Positions 1 to 8,400 of a DNA stretch of 34,488 bases are shown piece by piece. Source of the DNA: Gemmatimonadota bacterium (GTDB lineage: Bacteria > Gemmatimonadota > Gemmatimonadetes > Longimicrobiales > RSA9); the NCBI GenBank assembly GCA_007126035.1, contig SLCC01000076.1, forward strand, positions 1 to 34,488, given 5' to 3'. The notes under the pieces were generated by a model. That model worked only from the letters and a program-made list of their open reading frames with translations, did no database searches and was not told where the DNA came from. Position numbers and translations under genes: made by a program. Every line of letters starts with the position of its first letter. Within the stretch, counting starts at the first letter, position 1.

Positions 1-13
1 CTAGTGGACGAAC

Positions 14-286
14 ATGTGGTGGCCACTGGAGTCGAGGCAACATCCGAGGAGCTCCCCATTTCTTCGAGCGCAGATCGCCGGGAGCGGGCAGATCGCCCAG
101 GCGGGCATCAGTTCGTTCAGAGTGTTCCTGGCCTACAAAGGCACGCTCGGCGTGGACGACGAAGAGCTGTATCATACGCTGAAGTTGGCCAGCGAGGTGG
201 GAGCCATCGTCAAGACCATCGCACGCGTCTACGGCCACAACAACTTCTTCGCCAACTCAGAGCAGGGGTTCAAACGGGTCGAGTAA
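14..286 (+). pseudogene. Chimeric fragment with a dihydropyrimidinase/hydantoinase segment
   Basis: A 90-codon frame whose middle (about 98-214) reads like the conserved dihydropyrimidinase/D-hydantoinase segment GISSF-(K/R)-VFLAYKG followed by GVDDEELYHTLKLA and GAIV. In intact enzymes of this amidohydrolase family the next residues carry the zinc-ligand segment TAHCEN. Here the frame instead continues with KTIARVYGHNNFFAN and ends 24 codons after GAIV, so the metal-binding centre is missing. I do not recognise the new tail. The first 28 or so codons also do not resemble the family. The gene converges on the radical SAM gene, with only 26 nt between the stops. The best reading is a decayed or rearranged remnant in which two unrelated pieces were joined in frame. 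Seen: the motif and the abrupt change. Inferred: loss of function. Confidence 0.5.
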
Positions 287-312
287 GAACCGAGACCGCC
301 TCCAGGATGAGT

Positions 313-2556
313 TCATGCGGGCGGGGCCCCGCTTTCCGCCAGGGCTGGCGCCGATCCGCCTTCCTCCTCCTCCAGGCGCAGGTTGGTCATCTCGTCCGTC
401 ACCTGGAAGTCGTACGGCGGATACTCGTAGAGGGGCATCCGGGACTCCGTCCGGCCCAGGGAGTAGCCGAAGATGCCCTCGTACTCGGAGGCGTCCTCCC
501 CGAACTCGTCCATCTGCCCGAGGTAATCGGCTACGGACTTGGACTCGATGATGACCACCTTCCCCATGCGGTCGATGATGGGGCTGTGGGCCCGGGTGGG
601 ATCGTGGTCGAACTCCAGGATCCGCCGGCCGTAGCGTGTGATCCCGATGGTGCGGAACGTCAGGCTCTTGCCCACGGCAGGCAGGTTCAGGACGCTCCGG
701 TCGGTGGCCAGGAAGGGGACGTTCGCCTCCTTCCGCAGTGCCTCGATGTTCTCCGCCATGAGCTCGGCGTTCAGGGGGAAGTCCCGGAGTCGCTCGCACA
801 GCTCTTCCGGCACCCGACCGAGAGCTTTCTCTTCTTCCTCTTCCTGCACCACCCGGGCTATTGGGGCGTAGCTGAAGCTGTTCTCCATGTAGCCCTTCAC
901 CACGAACGTGTAGTAGGGCAGCACCCCCACGTCGTTCAGGACCTGGCGGAGCTTGGCCGAGTGACCGCGGCGGGACGCGGCAGCCGTGAACACGAGCTGG
1001 TTCCCCACGGTCCAGCCCGCGGAGATGAGCCTGCGGAAAGCCTCCCGGGCCTCGGGCGTCACCTCCATGGGTGCCTCCACGTGGGTCTGGATCACGAACT
1101 GCTGGATCCCGACCGCAGAGGCCTCGGCCTTGAAGTCGGCCAGGATGGCCGTGAGCTCCGGCGTGATGCGCTGGGGTAGGTACACGGGGAGCCGGGTGCC
1201 CAGGCGGACCCGGACGATCTCCGCGTGCTTCTCCCCGTCTGGACGGCTCCGGTTGGCCTCCCGCTTCTCCCTGGCCATCTCGACTATGGCGTCCAGTATC
1301 TTCTTCAGGGAGGCGTCGGAGCTCATGAGAGCATCCCCTCCCGTGATGAGGATGTCCCGGAGCTGGGGGTCGTCCCGGAAGTATGCCATGAGCTCCGGGA
1401 GCTTCTTCGACCATCTGGCCGTGGGCCGGAGTTCGTCCAGCTCGAAGTTCAGGCGGCCGCGCTGGAAGTCGTACATCCGCTGGCACACGGAGCAGAGCCC
1501 GCCGCAGGCCCGTCCCACGGTGTCGGGGATGAGGATGGCCACGTCGGGATAGCGACGGTGCACGTTGTCGTAGCGTGGCAGGAGCCACCCGGCGGCGTTG
1601 GGCTTGCCGGGTTCCACCAGGTCTTCCTTTTCCCAGGCCACGATGTGGCCGAACTCCTCCACGAGCTGGGTCGAGTACAGGACGTAGTACCGAATGGCCA
1701 GGTCGGCGCCGATGGCGAAGTAGGGCACCCGCACGTGCAGGAGGGAGAGCTGGTAGGGGTTGACGAAGAACGGCACGCCCGCGTCCCGGGCCTGGTGGAG
1801 GACCTTCATGGTGTCGGGGTCCAGGGACTCGCCGAGCATCTCGTTCAAAAGCTCCGGGGAGCGGACGGCGAAGGTCAGGTGGAAGTCCTTGTCGCCCCAC
1901 CACTCCAAAGCCTGCCGCAGCTTCTCATCCCGGGTCATGCCGTCCCTGAACCGGAACTTCCGGCTGGAGATCTCGCCCCGATCCATGCGGTCGATGATGA
2001 GCCCCAGGATCCGGTCCCGGTTCTCCTGCCTGAGCTTGACGATGCGAGGGTCCAGCCCGGACGGGTATCGGTCCATCCAGGCTGCCACCTGTTCCCCGGT
2101 GGGGGGCGTATGGGTGCTCCGGCCCGTGAACTGGCGGAACAGGTGGAGCATGTCTTCGAAGAAGCGGGGCTTGGCACCACCGGTACCCTGGTGGACCGCC
2201 AGCCAGAGAAGGCGGAACGGGTTGCTCACGGCCAGCTCACCCCGGAGGTTCAAATCCTTGAACTCACGGCCGGCGTTGTCGATGTAGTCCAGGATCCGGA
2301 TCGCGGCATAGTCCCTCCACTCCAGAGCCTGGTAATCCTCCCGGCTGGGGCGCTCATTGGCGTAGAAGGCCAGGCACGCGGGTCGGTCCCGGATCTCGTC
2401 TAGGACCCAGTTGCGGACCCCGACCAGAACCTCCGTCTCGTTCATGGCCCTGCGCATGATCACTTCCAGCGACGGGTTCTCGCTCAGGAGGCGCTGTAGG
2501 AGCCGGTGGGACTTCACCGTGATGGCGATGCGGTCGAGTTGGGCGATGGTGGTCAT
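313..2556 (-). CDS. KamA-family radical SAM protein (lysine 2,3-aminomutase-like)
   Basis: A 747-residue protein of the lysine 2,3-aminomutase (KamA) class, which uses S-adenosylmethionine, a [4Fe-4S] cluster and pyridoxal phosphate to migrate an amino group on an amino acid. Visible hallmarks are the cluster motif CGGLCSVC (CxxxCxxC, residues 351-358), the SAM-binding GGD at 406-408 (ITGGDALMSS), the strand RLGTRLPVYLPQRIT at 451-465, and LPAVGKS at 625-631, whose K630 sits where the PLP lysine lies in KamA. The protein is far longer than the roughly 400-residue KamA: about 300 extra residues precede the cluster, and an acidic/Gly-rich tail follows. The substrate cannot be read from sequence. 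The ATG at 2556 was chosen because upstream residues look non-conserved; in-frame alternatives are ATG at 2619 and GTG at 2676 (787 aa). No clear Shine-Dalgarno sequence decides between them. The gene stands alone and converges on the relic at 14-286. Confidence 0.88.
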   Translation of the reverse strand: MTTIAQLDRIAITVKSHRLLQRLLSENPSLEVIMRRAMNETEVLVGVRNWVLDEIRDRPACLAFYANERPSREDYQALEWRDYAAIRILDYIDNAGREFKDLNLRGELAVSNPFRLLWLAVHQGTGGAKPRFFEDMLHLFRQFTGRSTHTPPTGEQVAAWMDRYPSGLDPRIVKLRQENRDRILGLIIDRMDRGEISSRKFRFRDGMTRDEKLRQALEWWGDKDFHLTFAVRSPELLNEMLGESLDPDTMKVLHQARDAGVPFFVNPYQLSLLHVRVPYFAIGADLAIRYYVLYSTQLVEEFGHIVAWEKEDLVEPGKPNAAGWLLPRYDNVHRRYPDVAILIPDTVGRACGGLCSVCQRMYDFQRGRLNFELDELRPTARWSKKLPELMAYFRDDPQLRDILITGGDALMSSDASLKKILDAIVEMAREKREANRSRPDGEKHAEIVRVRLGTRLPVYLPQRITPELTAILADFKAEASAVGIQQFVIQTHVEAPMEVTPEAREAFRRLISAGWTVGNQLVFTAAASRRGHSAKLRQVLNDVGVLPYYTFVVKGYMENSFSYAPIARVVQEEEEEKALGRVPEELCERLRDFPLNAELMAENIEALRKEANVPFLATDRSVLNLPAVGKSLTFRTIGITRYGRRILEFDHDPTRAHSPIIDRMGKVVIIESKSVADYLGQMDEFGEDASEYEGIFGYSLGRTESRMPLYEYPPYDFQVTDEMTNLRLEEEEGGSAPALAESGAPPA

Positions 2557-2954
2557 GGCCTGGCCTGCCTTGCCTGCTTCTGGCTCATTGGGACTTCGGA
2601 ATCGTAAGTCCACAACCATAGTAAGGTGGGGAGCCGGTTGGCCGAAACCGTCCTGCTCCGCCGGGCGGGTACCCACGTCCCAGCCCGCGGCAGTCGCCCT
2701 GGCACGGACCCTGAACGGATTCGGCGTGGCGCGGGTCGAGCTAACCGACGTATAGCGCTACCTCCGCTCCAGGCGCGTGACTTCGAGCGCGACCCCGTGC
2801 TGGCGGTCGTCCGTGAGGATCCGGATCCAGAGGCCCACCCGGATGTCCCGATCGGTTTCGGGCCACCCTCCGCGAGCCCGGGGCCAAGCTGGTGGTCTAT
2901 GGCTACCGCCGGTTGGGGTCGTCGTAGCAGTGGAAAGGTCAGCCACCACGGCGC
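2557..2954. other. Intergenic region upstream of the radical SAM gene
   Basis: No convincing gene. It must contain the minus-strand promoter of the KamA-like gene, but I see no clear -35/-10 pair. An AT-richer spot with a small palindrome (TAGCGCTA) lies around 2751-2760. A minus-strand frame ending at 2758 has a short strand-like peptide (LWIRILTDDRQHGVALEV) that could be the tail of a lost gene, but nothing upstream of it supports this. Confidence 0.4.
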
Positions 2955-3044
2955 GGTGATTCGGGATGATTCCGAGTGATCCGCGCCGTTGCTGGGTGTC
3001 TGGCGGGGACCGAGGCCGTGATGGGCGAGGAAATGGCTGATTCT
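2955..3044. repeat. Diverged direct repeat, copy A
   Basis: About 90 nt that align without gaps to 34331-34420 in the same orientation. The conserved core includes GGTGATTCGGG, then ATCCGCGCCGTTGCTGGGTG, then GAGGCCGTGA, with scattered substitutions between these blocks and weaker similarity to the end. The two copies are 31.4 kb apart and bracket nearly the whole window. I find no inverted ends or transposase, so this is a repeated non-coding sequence of unknown type rather than a demonstrated insertion sequence. Confidence 0.7.
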
Positions 3045-3106
3045 TGGTCATGCTCGAGAAGAGCCAGGCCTCCGGTTCAGGCCGTCCCGGTGCCACCTCG
3101 CCGGAG

Positions 3107-3352
3107 ACGCTCGGGGCGATCAGGGTGCCCGTTCTGCTCCTGCGCGGCGCCCGCACGAGCCGGTGGTTCTCCGAGTCCGTGGCACACGTGGCCGGGCAAC
3201 TGCCCGACGCCACTACGCGCCAGATCTCCGGCGCCGCGCACTTCGGGCCCGTCACCCATGCGCGTGCTGTTGCCGACGAGATGATCCGCTTCTTCAGCAG
3301 GATCCATGCGACGACCGGATCGAGACCTGCAACCGGGCGCGAGCCAGTTTGA
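3107..3352 (+). pseudogene. C-terminal fragment of an alpha/beta hydrolase
   Basis: The frame encodes an alpha/beta-hydrolase C-terminus: a strand before the acid loop (IRVPVLLLRGARTSRWF), a helix (SVAHVAGQLPDAT), then SGAAHFGPVTHARAVADEM, whose His matches the catalytic histidine, and a final helix ending IRFFSRI. The nucleophile elbow, oxyanion loop and the first two thirds of the fold are absent, and nothing similar lies upstream, where repeat copy A ends at about 3044. The open frame can be extended back to a TTG at 3044, but residues before 3107 do not look like the family. It is a 3' remnant, probably left by a deletion or rearrangement near the repeat. It overlaps the longest reading of the following cupin frame. 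Confidence 0.6.
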
Positions 3353-3881
3353 AAGGGCGATCATCTCTGTCCGGAGAACCTGGGAGCAACCCACTCATCA
3401 GGCACAGGTGCCCAAGCGACGCGACGCCTGCCAGCCGGAGATTCGGGCACCCCCCTCGGTGCACAAATACACCGACTCGGTCGTGTCCCGCGCTCCGTGG
3501 AAGCAAACCCTGAAGGAGGAGCAGCACCTGATCTATCAACCCGGAGAGATCGAGTGGCGGGACGGCCCCGCGTCGCTCGCGCCGGGCGCACAGTTCGCCG
3601 TGCTGGAGGGAGATCCTTCGCAGTCGGGTGTATTCACCATGCGCATCCGCATGCCGGACGGGTTTGTGATTCACCCGCACGGGCACCCCGGCGTGGAGCG
3701 TGTGACGGTGCTCTCCGGAACGTTCCGCCTGGGCCATGGCGACGTGCTGGACAGACAGGCCACACAACCCCTTGGGCCGGGAAGCTATTTCTCTCTGCCG
3801 CCCGAGATGCGCCACTTCGCGATCATGGAAGGCGAGACGATCGTCCAGCTTTCCTCTGTGGGGCCGTGGGAGCTCAACTAA
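3306..3881 (+). CDS. Cupin-domain protein
   Basis: The last 118 residues form a small cupin of the ChrR/DUF4437-like type: IYQPGEIEWRDGP, then GAQFAVLEGDPSQSGVFT, RMPDGFVIHPHGHPGVERVTVLSG, and GSYFSLPPEMRHFAIMEGET. The metal-binding pattern H-x-H-x(3-4)-E is met by HPHGHPGVE, and the second motif His by MRHFA. Such cupins bind a divalent metal; no reaction can be assigned. The coordinates give the longest open frame, but residues before about 3525 do not look like the family and overlap the hydrolase remnant. An AAGGAGGAG sequence at about 3511-3519 lies just upstream of an in-frame CTG at 3528, exactly where the domain begins; GTG codons at 3459 and 3483 are other options. The start is therefore unresolved. 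A SnoaL-like frame begins 9 nt after the stop, suggesting a former two-gene unit. Confidence 0.7.
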   Translation: MRRPDRDLQPGASQFERAIISVRRTWEQPTHQAQVPKRRDACQPEIRAPPSVHKYTDSVVSRAPWKQTLKEEQHLIYQPGEIEWRDGPASLAPGAQFAVLEGDPSQSGVFTMRIRMPDGFVIHPHGHPGVERVTVLSGTFRLGHGDVLDRQATQPLGPGSYFSLPPEMRHFAIMEGETIVQLSSVGPWELN

Positions 3882-3890
3882 GAGGAAGCG

Positions 3891-4308
3891 GTGCGGCACG
3901 GGCTCGGTTTGCGGGATGACTCGACCGAAAACGAGCAGGTCTGCACCGCCGGCAATCTGGATGCGATCAACGACCTCGTGACGGACACTGCCATCCACCG
4001 GGACCGCGACGCGGAGGAGTACCACGGCCCGGAAGGGTGTGCGCCACTGTATCTCTGGCTACCGCAATGCCTTCCCCGATCTGCGGGTCACCGTCGAAGA
4101 GCAGGTCGCGCACGGCAACACCGTGGTAACCCGGTGGACGACAACGGGAACCCATCGGGGCGACCTGTGGGGAGTGCCGCCAACGGGAAAGTCCTTCACA
4201 ATCACCGGAGTCACGATCGACCGCTTCGTCGAGGGCAAGATTGCAGAAAGCAAGGAGAGCTGGGATGCGCTGGGCATGCTCCAACAGCTCGGAATCCTGC
4301 CCGAAGGG
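3891..4308 (+). pseudogene. Frameshifted SnoaL-like (ester/polyketide cyclase-fold) gene
   Basis: Two frames join into one SnoaL-like domain. The first, from GTG 3891, gives NAGNLDAIDDL-type sequence (AGNLDAINDLVTD) and EEYHGPEG. The second, from about 4039, continues VRHCISGYRNAFPDLRVTVE, then VVTRWTTTGTHRGDLWGVPP, TGKSFTITGVTIDRFVEGKI and DALGMLQQLGILPEG, the usual C-terminus of this family. The join needs one base removed at about 4035-4038 (GGG-T-GTG), so there is a +1 frameshift, from real decay or a sequencing error. After the domain the second frame runs on without a stop into unrelated sequence, which also points to decay. SnoaL-like proteins are small alpha+beta-barrel enzymes or binding proteins; no substrate can be given. 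The gene sits 9 nt after the cupin stop. Confidence 0.7.
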
Positions 4309-4476
4309 TTGGGTACGCAGAGTCGAACAGCGACCGAACGCCCTACCGACCTGCCGCTTGACAACCGCGATGCTCGGCGCTGCGCACAACCAGGCATTCC
4401 GAGCGGCACGAGAGGACAGAAACCCAGTAACGGCGCGGCTCTCGTGGCTCTCCAGGGTCACGAGGACACCGGCAGA

Positions 4477-4665
4477 GTATATGGCCTCGGGACCTCATCG
4501 ACCGTGTGGGGGATATATGACGGCAGCGACATCACGTATCTCACCTCCCTGTGCCTCACTGCGCTTGGGCCTACGGTGATGCACGAGGAGGCACATCACC
4601 TTGGCATCACCAGCGAGTCTACGGCCGAACACATCGGCTGGTCTGGGGCCACGGTCCCGATGAGG
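4477..4665 (+). pseudogene. Possible relic of an HExxH-type metallopeptidase-like protein
   Basis: In the frame that runs on from the SnoaL remnant, about 60 codons have protein-like composition, unlike the arginine/proline-rich noise around them: YGLGTSSTVWGIYDG, then LTSLCLTALGPTVMHEEAHH, then LGITSESTAEHIGW. HEEAH (4582-4596) fits the zinc motif HExxH, and the following E-x-x-AE is reminiscent of the third-ligand region in some small zinc-peptidase-like families. No start codon, RBS or clean C-terminus is visible. It is either a gene scrap or chance. Confidence 0.3.
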
Positions 4666-4735
4666 AGTGGCCGGAGGAGGAATGGACGTGGTGATGTCAC
4701 GCGGAGACACTGGGATAACTATTTGGAGGTGGAAC

Positions 4736-5263
4736 ATGATCGTTCCCCTGATGTTGGTTGCCATGTTCTTGACCGGGTTCGCACCCCTGCTCGGACAGAG
4801 GCCGGTAGAGCCCTTGGCCGAAGCCACCCTGTACGCTCGCGTGCTCCAGTCCATGCCTGCCGAGTATGCGGATCGAGCGGTCCTGATCGACCCCCTGGTG
4901 GCAAGCCGGCCGTTGGCGGAAGCCGGGCCCATGGGTCTGTGGGAGCGGGACCTGGCCGCAGCGGTGCCGTCTCGCGGCCTCAATGCCCTCCTGGCGGCCG
5001 AGCCCGGCCGGCGCGTTTGCCGTGCCGAGCCAGACGTTCTCCGTTGCGTCCAGTCCGCCCAGGACGTTTACGTGTTGTTCGGCAAGCCGGTCGTCACTGA
5101 GTCCGGGGTCACGCTCGATGTGACGTTCGCCGGCCGTAGCTCGGAGTCAGGGCCCACGTTCGGGATAGGGACCTGGCGGTACACGTTCAGCGGCGCCGGC
5201 CTCGCGGAGAGCGACCGGGAGATGGTCGTTCGCGGCCACGGCAGGTTCGCCGCCCCCCGGTAA
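4736..5263 (+). CDS. Small secreted protein of unknown function
   Basis: A 175-residue protein with a clear N-terminal signal sequence: MIVPLMLVAMFLTGFAPLLG, a hydrophobic run followed by Q-R-P-V-E-P, consistent with export by Sec. The ATG at 4736 was chosen over the longer frame from 4667 because GGAGGTGG (4725-4732) ends 3 nt before it and because the signal peptide starts there. The mature part has two cysteines in a C-x(7)-C spacing (VCRAEPDVLRCVQ) that may form a disulfide, then strand-rich sequence (VYVLFGKPVV, VTLDVTFAGRS, GTWRYTFSGAGL). I recognise no family. It converges on the 25-kb operon; the stops are 160 nt apart. Confidence 0.75.
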   Translation: MIVPLMLVAMFLTGFAPLLGQRPVEPLAEATLYARVLQSMPAEYADRAVLIDPLVASRPLAEAGPMGLWERDLAAAVPSRGLNALLAAEPGRRVCRAEPDVLRCVQSAQDVYVLFGKPVVTESGVTLDVTFAGRSSESGPTFGIGTWRYTFSGAGLAESDREMVVRGHGRFAAPR

Positions 5264-5285
5264 ATCACCGGGCGGGTCCGCCAAA

Positions 5286-5318
5286 GGGGGTTCGCCTGAA
5301 GCTCCCGGCCGAACCCTC
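5286..5318. terminator. Weak hairpin between convergent genes
   Basis: GGGTTCG (5288-5294) pairs with CGAACCC (5310-5316) across a 15-nt loop, lying between the convergent stops at 5263 and 5423. There is no T-tract on either strand, so an intrinsic terminator is only suggested by position. Confidence 0.3.
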
Positions 5319-5422
5319 TCCCACGTCCATGATCACCACGCTTCACCCTGCGGTCCCACCCGACCCATCGTACCGAAAGCAGCCGAAAGGGCGGTTGAAT
5401 TTCCTATCCCTCGAACGTCGAC

Positions 5423-8400
5423 TCAGCCGCCGGTCACCGTGGCGGTGAGGGCCGTGCGGCCGTTGATGGGCACCCGGAAGCCGTCCGGGTGCGTGATGGA
5501 CACGGTGCTCGTGCCCGCGGTCAGCGGGTTGAACTGGGTGGCGCGGGAGCTGCCACCGGCGCCGGTGAAGACCAGCGGGCTGATGGTGATGCTGCCCACC
5601 GCCGGGTCACTGCTGGTGACCGGGACCTCTACGGTCATGCCCGGGCGCAGCTCCTGGGTGGTGGACAGGCTACCGTTCTCCTGAAGCCGGTATAGGCCCA
5701 CCGTGATGCCGGTGTTACTGGCGGTGGTCGTGGTGGTGAAGTCCGGGGTGGTGAGGTGGAACCCCGACGGCATCACCGTCACGGTGGACTGGCCGTCATT
5801 GAAGCCGGCGGCCCGGGCGGTGAGCGTGGTCATGGCGCCATCTTCCAGGCCCTGGACGTAGAGGGTCCGCGAGCTGGTGTTGCCGACGCCGGTGAAGGTG
5901 ACGCTGGTGCTGCCCACCTCGGTGCGGCTGGTGGAGATCAGCACCGCCGAGCCGTCGGCCACGGTCACCGTGATGTCCACCGGCTCCGGGGGCGTCTGGG
6001 TCAGGGAGACGCCGATGCTCGTCTGGAGATCCTTGCCCACCACCGCGCTGCCCATGGAGATGTTGGGCGCGGTCACCGTGGCTTCGAGCGCGGTGCGGCC
6101 GTTGACGGGCAGCCGGAATCCGTCCGGGTGCGTGATGGACACGGTGCTCGTGCCCAGGGTCAACGGGTTGAACTGGGTGGTGCGGGAGCTGCCACCGCCG
6201 CCGGTGAAGACCAGCGGGCTGGTGGTAATGCTGCCGACCGCCGGGTCACTGCTGGCCACCGGGATCTCGACGGTCATGCCCGGGCGCAGCTCCTGGGCGG
6301 TGGACAGGTGGCCGTTCTCCTGCAGCCGGTAGGCGCCCACCGTGATGTTGGTGTTGCTGGAGAAGGTCGTGGTGGTGAAGTTCGAGGTGGCGAGGTGGAA
6401 CCCCGACGGCATCACCGTCACGGTGGACTGGCCGTCATTGTAGCCCGCGGCCCGGGCCGTGAGCGTGGTCGTGGCGCCCTCTTCCAGCCCCTGGACGTAG
6501 AGGGTTCGCGAACTGGTGTTGCCGACGCCGGTGAAGGTGACGCTGGTGCTGCCCACCTCGGTGCGGCTGGTGGAGATCAGCGCCGCGCTGGGCGCCGTTA
6601 TGGTGATGGTGATGTCCACCGGCTCCGGCGGCGCCTGGGTCAGGGAGACGCCGATGCTGGTCTGGAGATCCGCGCCCACCACCACGGTGCCCATGGAGAT
6701 GTTGGGCGCGGTCACCGTGGCTTCCAGCGAGGTGCGGCCGTTGGCGGGCACCGGGAATCCTTCCGGATACGTGATGGACACGGTGCTCGTGCCCGCGGTC
6801 AGCGGGTTGAACTGGGTGGTGCGGGTGCTGCCGCCGCCGCCGGTGAAGACCAGCGGGCTGGTGGTGATGCTGCCGACCGCCGGGTCACTGCTGGCCACCG
6901 GGATCTCGACGGTCATGCCCGCGCGCAGCTCCTGGGTGGTGGACAGGTTGCCGTTCTCCTGCAGCCGGTAGGCGCCCACCGTGATGTTGCTGTTGCTGGA
7001 GAAGGTCGTGGTGGTGAAGCTCGAGGTGGTGAGATGGAACCCCGATGGCATCACCGTCACGGTGGACTGGCCGTCATTGAAGCCGGCAGCCCGGGCGGTG
7101 AGCGTGGTCGTGGCGCCCTCTTCCAGGCCCTGGACGTAGAGGGTCCGGGAGCTGGTGTTGCCGACGCCGGTGAAGGTGACGCTGGTGCTGCCCACCCCGG
7201 TCCGGCTGGCGGAGATCAGCGCCGCCGAGCCGTCGGCCACGGTCACCGTGACGTCCACCGGCTCCGGTGGCGTCTGGGTCAGGGAGACGCCGATGCTCGT
7301 CTGGAGATCCGCGCCCACCACCGCGTTGCCCATGGAGATGTTGGGCGCGGTCACCGTGGCTTCCAGCGAGGTGCGGCCGTTGGCGGGCACCCGGAAGCCT
7401 TCCGGGTGCGTGATGGACACGGTGCTGGTCCCGCCGCTATGGGGGTCGAACTGGGTGGTGCGGGTGCTGCTGCCGCCGCCGGTGAAGACCAGCGGGCTGG
7501 TGGTGATGCTGCCGACCGCCGGGTCACTGCTGGCCACCGGGACCTCGACGGTCACGCCCGGCCGCAGCTCCTGGGTGGTGGACAGGTTGCCGTTCTCCTG
7601 CAGCCGGTAGGAGCCCACCGTGATGTTGGTGTTGCTGGAGAAGGTCGTGGTGGTGACGCTCGAGGTGGTGAGGTGGAACCCCGACGGCATCACCGTCACG
7701 GTGGACTGGCCGTCATTGAAGCCGGCGGCCCGGGCCGTGAGTGTGGTCGTGGCGCCCTCTTCCAGGCCCTGGACGTAGACGGTCCGGGAGCTGGTGTTGA
7801 AGACGCCGGTGAAGGTGACGCTGGTGCTGCCCACCCCGGTCCGGCTGGCGGAGATCAGGGCCGCCGAGCCGTCGGCCACGGTCACCGTGATGTCCACCGG
7901 CTCCGGGGGCGTCTGGGTCAGGGACACGCCGATGCTCGTCTGGAGATCCGCGCCCACCACCGCGCTGCCCATGGAGATGTTGGGCGCGGTCACCGTGGCT
8001 TCCAGCGAGGTGCGGCCGTTGGCGGGCACCGGGAAGCCTTCCGGGTACGTGATGGACACGGTGCTGGTCCCGCCGCTATGGGGATTGAACTGGGTGGTGC
8101 GGGTGCTGCCACCGCCGGCGGTGAAGACCAGCGGGCTGGTGGTGATGCTGCCGACCGCCGGGTCACTGCTGGTCACCGGGATCTCGACGGTCAAGCCCGC
8201 GCGCAGCTCCTGGGTGGTGGACAGGTTGCCGTTCTCCTGCAGCCGGTAGGAGCCCACCGTGATGTTGGTGTTGCTGGAGAAGGTCGTGGTGGTGAAGTTC
8301 GAGGTGGTGAGGTGGAACCCCGACGGCATCACCGTCACCGTGGACTGGCCGTCGATGTAGTCCGCGGCCCGCGCCGTGAGCGTGGTCGTGGCGCCCTCTT

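Noticed and set aside
257-1903. A 548-codon second minus-strand frame inside the radical SAM gene
   Set aside because: Arg/Gly/Pro-rich shadow of the KamA-like frame, which carries all the motifs.
2758-2860. Tail of a minus-strand frame (LWIRILTDDRQHGVALEV) as a possible gene remnant
   Set aside because: Short, without start, RBS or recognised family; the upstream part of the frame is noise.
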